Assembly (NCBI GenBank): GCA_003488325.1
Contig: DNLZ01000019.1
Span: 1 to 5,491 of the forward strand
Direction: 5' to 3'
Length of the DNA stretch: 5,491 nt
From: Planctomycetaceae bacterium
GTDB taxonomy: Bacteria > Planctomycetota > Planctomycetia > Pirellulales > UBA1268
Below, piece by piece: positions 1 through 5,491 of this stretch (position 1 is its first letter; each line of letters starts with the position of its first letter). The notes under the pieces were generated by a model. That model was not told where the DNA came from, made no database searches, and saw only the letters and a program-made list of their open reading frames with translations. The position numbers and the translations under genes were made by a program.

Positions 1-3
1 CAA

Positions 4-32
4 GCTGCCGGGGCCATGGATGGCCCGGCAGC
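4..32 (-). terminator. Possible intrinsic terminator hairpin after gltD
   Basis: Inverted repeat with arms at 4-15 (GCTGCCGGGGCC) and 22-32 (GGCCCGGCAGC) around a 6-base loop. It can form 11 pairs, almost all G-C, with one unpaired base in the longer arm. It starts 2 bases past the gltD stop codon on the transcribed strand, where a rho-independent terminator would be expected. Only three bases beyond the stem are inside the window (TTG in the transcript direction), so the U-tract needed for intrinsic termination cannot be confirmed. It could instead be a 3'-end stabilising hairpin or an intercistronic processing element. Confidence 0.5.
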
Positions 33-34
33 GC

Positions 35-1528
35 TCAGGCATGCACCGCGAACTCGCCCGCGGCGGTGCTCGGCAGGTTCGTCTGTCCCATCAGCCAGAG
101 ATCGACCGCGCGGGCACACTCGCGCCCCTCGTGGATCGCCCACACGACGAGCGACTGGCCGCGGCGCATGTCCCCCGCCGCGAACACCCCCTCGCGGCTG
201 GTCATGTAGTCGGCGCCCGCCTTCACGTTGCCGCGCGGGTCGAGCTCGAGGCCGAGATCGGCGATCGGGCCGACCTTCTCGGGGCCGACGAATCCCATGG
301 CGAGCAACGCCAGCTGGCACGGCCACTCCTGCTCCGTGCCCTCGACCTCGCGAAACTTCTGCTGGCCCGTCGCGGAGTCCTGGTACCACTCGATCCGGAT
401 CGTCCGCAGGGCGCGGAGGCGACCGGCGTCGTCCCCGAGGAACTCCTTCGTGAGGATGCTCCACTCACGGCGGCAGCCCTCCTCGTGCGACGAACTCGTC
501 CGCAGGATCTGGGGCCAGAGCGGCCAGGGAGTGCCCTGCGGCCGGTCCTGACGCCGCGGATACTTGCCGAGGTCGGGCGGCTGCGGGAGGAGCTCGAATT
601 GCGTCAGGCTCTTCGCCCCCTGGCGATTGCTCGTGCCGTCGCAGTCGCTTCCCGTGTCGCCGCCGCCGATCACAACGACGTCCTTGCCCTCGGCCAGGAT
701 CTGCCCGGGCACGTCGTCGCCGGCGTTGCGCTTGTTCTGCTGCGGGAGGAACTCCATCGCGTAGTGAACGCCCTCGAGGTCGCGCCCGGGGATCGGGAGG
801 TCACGGCCGAGCGTGGCCCCGCCCGTGAGCACGATCGCGTCGTACTCCTCGTCGAGCTGCTGCGTGCTGACGTCCGTTCCCACGTTCACGCCGCAGCGGA
901 ACTCGACCCCCTCCTCCTCCATCTGCCGGATCCGGCGCCAGACGCGCCACTTCTCGAGCTTGAAGTCGGGGATGCCGTACATCAGCAGCCCGCCGGGCCG
1001 GTCGGCCCGCTCGAAGACGGTGACGAGGTGGCCGGCGCGGTTGAGCTGCTGCGCCGCGGCGAGGCCCGCCGGACCGCTGCCCACGACCGCCACCCGCTTG
1101 CCCGAGCGGACGGCGGGAGGCTCGGGCACCACCCAGCCCTCGTCGAACGCCCGGTCGGCGATCGCCATCTCGATCTGCTTGATGGCGACTGGGTCCTCGT
1201 TGATCCCGAGCACGCAGGCCGCCTCGCACGGGGCGGGGCAGACGCGCCCTGTGAACTCGGGGAAGTTGTTGGTGGCGTGCAGACGCTGGCTCGCCTCGTG
1301 CCACTGCTGGCGGAAGACGAGATCGTTGAAGTCGGGGATGATGTTCCCGAGGGGGCAGCCGGTGTGACAGAACGGCACGCCGCAGTCCATGCAGCGGGCA
1401 CCCTGCCTCGTGAGATCCTCTTCCGGAAGGATCGTGAGGAACTCGTTGTAGTTCGTGAGCCGCTCCGGCACCGGCGCGTAGCCGGCGACCTTCCGCTCGT
1501 ACTTCATGAATCCGCGCACGTCACCCAT
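35..1528 (-). CDS. gltD: Glutamate synthase (NADPH) small subunit
   Basis: The small (beta) subunit of glutamate synthase is a flavoprotein that takes electrons from NAD(P)H and delivers them to GltB. The 497 residues are complete and close to the usual length (about 470-495). The N-terminal iron-sulfur domain has Cys 46, 49, 54 and 58 (CMDCGVPFCHTGC) and a second group at 97, 101 and 105. The FAD Rossmann motif VVGSGPAG is at about 148-155, with the acidic end of the next strand at Glu173. The NADPH Rossmann motif VIGGGDTG is at about 286-293. The second FAD motif VFAAGD is at 448-453. The start at 1528 is preferred because AGGAG lies 7 bases upstream and the MGxxxGF opening is typical of the family; a second ATG at 1507 lacks a good ribosome binding site. 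The gene overlaps the end of gltB by 8 bases. Related FAD oxidoreductases (dihydropyrimidine dehydrogenase or NfnB-like) share these domains, but the gltB context settles the role. NADPH rather than NADH as donor is inferred from the family. Confidence 0.97.
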   Translation of the reverse strand: MGDVRGFMKYERKVAGYAPVPERLTNYNEFLTILPEEDLTRQGARCMDCGVPFCHTGCPLGNIIPDFNDLVFRQQWHEASQRLHATNNFPEFTGRVCPAPCEAACVLGINEDPVAIKQIEMAIADRAFDEGWVVPEPPAVRSGKRVAVVGSGPAGLAAAQQLNRAGHLVTVFERADRPGGLLMYGIPDFKLEKWRVWRRIRQMEEEGVEFRCGVNVGTDVSTQQLDEEYDAIVLTGGATLGRDLPIPGRDLEGVHYAMEFLPQQNKRNAGDDVPGQILAEGKDVVVIGGGDTGSDCDGTSNRQGAKSLTQFELLPQPPDLGKYPRRQDRPQGTPWPLWPQILRTSSSHEEGCRREWSILTKEFLGDDAGRLRALRTIRIEWYQDSATGQQKFREVEGTEQEWPCQLALLAMGFVGPEKVGPIADLGLELDPRGNVKAGADYMTSREGVFAAGDMRRGQSLVVWAIHEGRECARAVDLWLMGQTNLPSTAAGEFAVHA

Positions 1529-4500
1529 GGACCTTCTCCTGCTGCCGGGCCTCGGCCCGTTCCTGTTCCGCGAGCCTGCGGAGATCCGCGAGCGCCCGCT
1601 TGTAGTCGGTGGGCATCACCTTCACGAACCGTGACGACTCGGTCTTCCAGCGGTCGAGGATCTCGCGGCCGCGGGTGCTGCCCGTGAACTCGACGTGCCT
1701 CGTGATCACGCCCTCGAGGTACTCGCGATCCTGGGCGTCGAGCGGCTCGAGTTCCACCATTTCGCGGTTGACGCGGGTGGGGAAGGTGCCGTCCTCGTCC
1801 CAGACGTAGGCGATCCCGCCGCTCATGCCGGCGGCGAAATTGCGGCCGGTGCGGCCGAGGATCACCGCGCGGCCTCCGGTCATGTATTCGCAGCCGTGGT
1901 CGCCCGTGCCCTCGACGACCGCCTCCACGCCCGAGTTGCGCACGAGGAACCGCTCACCGCAGAGGCCGCGGAGGTAGATCTCGCCCGCCGTCGCGCCGTA
2001 CGCCACGACGTTGCCGGCGATGACGTGCTCCTCGGCCTTGAACGTCGCCGTGCGGTCGGGCTTCACGATGATGCGGCCGCCGGAGAGGCCCTTGCCGCAG
2101 TAATCGTTGACGTCCCCCTCCACGCTCACCTCGACGCCCGGTGAGCCGAAGGCCATGAGGCTCTGCCCGGCCGAGCCGCGGAACGCGATGCGGATGGTGC
2201 CGTCGGGCAGGCCGCCGGCCCCGTAACGCCGCGTGACCTCGCTCGAGAGGATCGTGCCGACGGTCCGGTTGATGTTGCGGATCGGCAGTTCGAGCGACAC
2301 CGGCTGCCTCTCCTCGAGTGCCGGCCGGCAGAGGGCGAGGAGCGTCGTCATGTCGAGCGACCGCGCGATGCCGTGATCCTGGGGCTCGGAGCAGTGTGTC
2401 TTCACGTGGGCCGGCATGATGGGCCGGTGGAGGATCGTGGAGAAGTCGAGCCCCCGGGCCTTCCAATGGGCGATCGCGGCCCGGGTGTCGAGCCGGTCCA
2501 CGCGTCCGACCATCTCGGCGATCGTGCGGAAGCCGAGCTTCGCCATGATCTCCCGCACCTCTTCGGCGAGGAGGAAGAAGTAGTTGACGACGTGCTCCGG
2601 CTGGCCGGTGAACTTCTTGCGGAGTTCCGGATCCTGGGTGGCGACGCCCACGGGGCAGGTGTTGAGGTGGCACTTCCGCATCATGATGCAGCCCATCACG
2701 ACGAGCGAGGCCGTGGCGATGCCGAACTCCTCGGCGCCCAGGAGCGTGGCCACGACGACGTCCTTCGCGGTGCGGATCTGGCCGTCGGTCTGCACGACGA
2801 TCCGGCCGCGCAGGTCGTTCATGACGAGCACCTGGTGGGCCTCGGCGAGGCCGAGCTCCCAGGGCAGGCCCGCGTGCATGATCGAGGTCTGGGGGCTCGC
2901 ACCGGTGCCGCCGTCGTGGCCCGAGATCAGCACCACGTCGGCCTTGCCCTTCGACACGCCGGCGGCGACGGTCCCGACGCCCACCTCGGCCACGAGCTTC
3001 ACGCTGATGCGGGCATGGTGGTTGGCGTTCTTGAGGTCATGGATGAGCTGGGCGAGGTCCTCGATCGAATAGATGTCGTGGTGCGGCGGGGGCGAGATGA
3101 GGCCCACGCCCGGCGTGCTGTGGCGGATCCGCGCGATCTCGCGATCGACCTTGTGGCCGGGCAGCTGGCCCCCCTCGCCGGGCTTCGCCCCCTGCGCCAT
3201 CTTGATCTGCAGCTCCCTCGCGTTGACGAGGTAGAGGCTGGTGACGCCGAAGCGACCGCTGGCCACCTGCTTGATCTTCGAGTTCTTGCTGTCGCCGTTG
3301 GGCTCGAGCTGGTAGCGGACCGGATCCTCGCCTCCCTCCCCCGTGTTGCTCCAGCCCCCGAGCCGGTTCATCGCGATGGCGAGCGTCTCGTGGGCCTCCT
3401 TCGAGATCGAGCCGTAGGACATCGCCCCGGTGGCGAAACGCTTCACGATGTCCTTCGCGGGCTCGACCTCGTCGAGTGGGATCGGTCCCCGGGACGAGGC
3501 GTCGTCGCCGTCCCACTTGAAGTCGAGCAGGCCGCGGAGCGTGAGCAGTTTCGTCTGCTGCTCGTCGATGAGCCGCTGGAACTTCCTGAATTCCTCGCGG
3601 CTGTTGATCTGCGTGGACCGCTGGAGGGCCGCGACCACGTCGGGGTTGAAGATGTGGGCCTCGCCCTTGCGGCGCCAGGCGTACCGGCCGCCGACGTCGA
3701 GTTCGAGGGTCTGGGGCACGTTCGTCCGGGGCCAGGCGTGCTCGTGGCGGCGCAGCGTCTCCTCGGCCACCGCGGACATCCCGATGCCGCCGATCCGGCT
3801 GGCCGTCCGCGTGAAGAACTCGTCGATGAACGGCCGCTCGAGCCCCACCGCCTCGAAGATCTGCGCACCGCGGTAGCTCTGCTGGGTCGAGATCCCCATC
3901 TTGCTCATGACCTTCAGCAGGCCCTTCGTGGCCGCCTTGACGAAGTTCGCATGGAGCTTGTCCCGGGGTATGTCGGCGTCGATCATCCGCTCGGCCTGCA
4001 TCTGGTCGATCGTGGCGAACGCGACGTAGGGGTTCACGGCGCCCGCCCCGTAGCTGGTGAGCGTCGCGAAGTGGTGCACCTCGCGGGCCTCGCCCGTCTC
4101 GACGACGAGTCCGCAGCGGGTGCGCGTGCCCTCACGAACGAGGTGGTGGTGGACGCCGGCGGTCGCCAGCAGCGAGGGCACCGCCGCGTGGACGCCGTCC
4201 ACGCCACGATCGGAGAGCACGAGGATCGTCGCGCCCTCGGCGAGCGCCCGTGTGGCCTCGACGCGCAGGGCGTCCATGCGCGCGCGCAGCCCCTCCGCGC
4301 CTGCGGCCGCCGGAAAGAGCAGCGACAGCGTGCGTGAGACGAGGCCGGCATGCTCCGTCACGGCCCCGGAACCGAGCGCCTTGATCCGCGCACACTCGGC
4401 GTTCGTGAGGACCGGCGTCTCGAGACGGAGGAGACGCGCCTGCTCGGGCGTCGCCGCGAGCAGGTTGCCCTCGCTGCCGATCGTCGTGATCATCGACGTG

Positions 4501-5491
4501 ATGATCTCCTCCCGGATCGCGTCGAGCGGCGGGTTGGTCACCTGCGCGAAGAGCTGCTTGAAGTAGTTCGCGAGGAGCTGCGGCCGGTCGGAGAGGACGG
4601 CCAGGGGCGTGTCGTTGCCCATCGAGCCGATCGGCTCGGCCGCCGACGTGGCCATCGGTCCGATGATCACGCGGAGGTCCTCGAGCGTGTAGCCGTAGGT
4701 CCGCTGCAGCTCCAGCAGGCTCGCCCGCTCGCCGGCGACGCCCGCGGCGCGCCACGGGTCGAGGGCGGTCGGCGCGGCGGCATCGGTCGCCCGGTGGCCG
4801 TCGACCACGGCGGCCAGCTCCTCTGGCCGCACCGCCCGCGAGCCCGTGATCTCGGCGATGCCGGGCGGGTCGGAGAGGGCGGCCAGCCGCACCTGGTTCG
4901 CCGTGAGCCACTCGCGCCAGGGGCGTGCCGTCGCCAGCGTGCGCTTGATCTCGTCGTCCTCGATGATCCGGCCCTCCCGCGTGTCCACGAGGAACATGCG
5001 GCCGGGGCGGAGCCGGCCCTTGCGGACGACCTCGCCCTGGGGGAGTTGCAGCACGCCGGCCTCGCTCGCCATCACCACGAGCCCATCCTTCATCTGCCAC
5101 CAGCGGCCGGGCCGCAGGCCGTTGCGGTCGAGCGTGGCACCGATCCGCACGCCGTCGGTGAAGGCCACGGCGGCGGGCCCGTCCCAGGGCTCCATGAGGC
5201 AGGCCTGATACTCGTAGTAGGCCCGCAGGTCGTCGGGCATGCTCTCGTGCCCGCTCCACGGCTCGGGGATGCACATGCTCACGGCCTCCTCGATCGACCG
5301 TCCGGTGAGCACCAGCAGTTCCAGGGCGTTGTCGAAGCAGGCCGAGTCGCTGCCCCCCTCGCGGATCACCGGCTTGATCTTCTCGAGGTCCGGTCCGAAG
5401 ACGGGGTGGGCGAGCATGCTCTCGCGGGCGTGCATCCAGTTGATGTTGCCGCGGACGGTGTTGATCTCGCCGTTGTGGGCGATGCGGCGGA
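1521..5491 (-). CDS. gltB: Glutamate synthase (NADPH) large subunit, 5' end missing
   Basis: The large (alpha) subunit of cytoplasmic glutamate synthase hydrolyses glutamine and uses the ammonia to convert 2-oxoglutarate to glutamate. The frame stays open to the window edge, so the start lies outside: 1322 residues are visible and, compared with known GltB, about 225 are missing, including the N-terminal catalytic Cys of the class II amidotransferase. Visible residues begin inside that domain with the oxyanion-hole motif RIAHNGEIN, followed by LMEPWDGPA and LDRNGLRP. After the central domain comes the FMN synthase domain, with KPGEGGQLPG near 769-778, ISPPPHHDIYS near 798 and SGHDGGTGASP near 856-866. 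The 3Fe-4S cysteines are 934, 940 and 945 (CIMMRKCHLNTCPVGVATQ). A glycine-rich beta-helix domain fills about 1065-1225. The ferredoxin loop of Fd-dependent GOGAT is absent, which agrees with the adjacent gltD. An Ala-rich stretch near 204-255 looks longer than in familiar homologues. No frameshift is visible. The family call is secure; the reaction and domain roles come from family knowledge. Confidence 0.98.
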   Translation of the reverse strand, partial: RRIAHNGEINTVRGNINWMHARESMLAHPVFGPDLEKIKPVIREGGSDSACFDNALELLVLTGRSIEEAVSMCIPEPWSGHESMPDDLRAYYEYQACLMEPWDGPAAVAFTDGVRIGATLDRNGLRPGRWWQMKDGLVVMASEAGVLQLPQGEVVRKGRLRPGRMFLVDTREGRIIEDDEIKRTLATARPWREWLTANQVRLAALSDPPGIAEITGSRAVRPEELAAVVDGHRATDAAAPTALDPWRAAGVAGERASLLELQRTYGYTLEDLRVIIGPMATSAAEPIGSMGNDTPLAVLSDRPQLLANYFKQLFAQVTNPPLDAIREEIITSMITTIGSEGNLLAATPEQARLLRLETPVLTNAECARIKALGSGAVTEHAGLVSRTLSLLFPAAAGAEGLRARMDALRVEATRALAEGATILVLSDRGVDGVHAAVPSLLATAGVHHHLVREGTRTRCGLVVETGEAREVHHFATLTSYGAGAVNPYVAFATIDQMQAERMIDADIPRDKLHANFVKAATKGLLKVMSKMGISTQQSYRGAQIFEAVGLERPFIDEFFTRTASRIGGIGMSAVAEETLRRHEHAWPRTNVPQTLELDVGGRYAWRRKGEAHIFNPDVVAALQRSTQINSREEFRKFQRLIDEQQTKLLTLRGLLDFKWDGDDASSRGPIPLDEVEPAKDIVKRFATGAMSYGSISKEAHETLAIAMNRLGGWSNTGEGGEDPVRYQLEPNGDSKNSKIKQVASGRFGVTSLYLVNARELQIKMAQGAKPGEGGQLPGHKVDREIARIRHSTPGVGLISPPPHHDIYSIEDLAQLIHDLKNANHHARISVKLVAEVGVGTVAAGVSKGKADVVLISGHDGGTGASPQTSIMHAGLPWELGLAEAHQVLVMNDLRGRIVVQTDGQIRTAKDVVVATLLGAEEFGIATASLVVMGCIMMRKCHLNTCPVGVATQDPELRKKFTGQPEHVVNYFFLLAEEVREIMAKLGFRTIAEMVGRVDRLDTRAAIAHWKARGLDFSTILHRPIMPAHVKTHCSEPQDHGIARSLDMTTLLALCRPALEERQPVSLELPIRNINRTVGTILSSEVTRRYGAGGLPDGTIRIAFRGSAGQSLMAFGSPGVEVSVEGDVNDYCGKGLSGGRIIVKPDRTATFKAEEHVIAGNVVAYGATAGEIYLRGLCGERFLVRNSGVEAVVEGTGDHGCEYMTGGRAVILGRTGRNFAAGMSGGIAYVWDEDGTFPTRVNREMVELEPLDAQDREYLEGVITRHVEFTGSTRGREILDRWKTESSRFVKVMPTDYKRALADLRRLAEQERAEARQQEKVHG
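1536..1540 (-). promoter_or_regulatory. Ribosome binding site of gltD
   Basis: On the minus strand this reads AGGAG, followed by AAGGTCC and then the ATG at 1528, a 7-base spacing close to ideal. It lies within the last codons of gltB, so ribosomes finishing gltB pass over it. It decides between the two possible gltD starts, since nothing comparable precedes the ATG at 1507. The match and spacing are seen directly; use by ribosomes is inferred. Confidence 0.8.

Noticed and set aside
20..1687. A 555-codon open frame on the plus strand opposite gltD
   Set aside because: It is in exact codon register with gltD, so stops could arise only where gltD uses TTA, CTA or TCA, which are very rare in this GC-rich gene. 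Its product is Ala/Arg/Leu/Val-rich with no recognisable domain, while the opposite strand encodes a complete GltD with all motifs.
2373..4337. A 654-codon open frame on the plus strand opposite gltB
   Set aside because: It is in exact codon register with gltB and stays open for the same reason. The predicted protein shows no family motif, and the minus strand is a highly conserved GltB throughout.
4132..5274. A 380-codon minus-strand open frame overlapping gltB in another frame
   Set aside because: It is a GC-rich frame shadow, made largely of Arg, Ala, Gly and Pro, with no domain. The GltB frame across the same bases carries the amidotransferase and central-domain motifs without a break.
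5433..5435. ATG at 5435 as the start of gltB
   Set aside because: The 18 codons upstream encode RRIAHNGEINTVRGNINW, a conserved part of the amidotransferase domain in the same frame. The ATG is therefore internal and the true start is outside the window.

Overview
The window holds two adjacent protein genes, both on the minus strand. Together they encode the two subunits of a bacterial NADPH-type glutamate synthase (GOGAT). Reading in the direction of transcription (high to low coordinates), the large-subunit gene gltB enters from the right edge without its start and ends at 1521. The small-subunit gene gltD runs from 1528 to 35. A GC-rich hairpin just after the gltD stop may end the transcript. 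There is no gene-free stretch longer than the 34 bases after gltD.

The DNA is roughly two-thirds G+C by eye, and nearly all codons in both genes end in G or C. This points to a high-GC bacterium. The gltB-gltD order with a separate small subunit is the common bacterial arrangement and excludes a eukaryotic fused GOGAT. Some residue patterns recall Planctomycetota and related free-living lineages, but I cannot assign a phylum from two conserved housekeeping genes.

The two products form one enzyme. GltD oxidises NADPH at an FAD and passes electrons through its iron-sulfur clusters to GltB. GltB releases ammonia from glutamine in its amidotransferase domain, channels it to the FMN domain and reductively aminates 2-oxoglutarate, giving two glutamates. 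With glutamine synthetase this is the main route of ammonia assimilation when nitrogen is scarce. The genes overlap by 8 bases, and a strong ribosome binding site for gltD lies inside the end of gltB, so co-translation is likely.

This is an ordinary core-metabolism region. I found no mobile element, CRISPR array, RNA gene or undescribed system. The points worth a second look are modest: an alanine-rich insertion in GltB, the overlapping junction and the bulged terminator-like hairpin.
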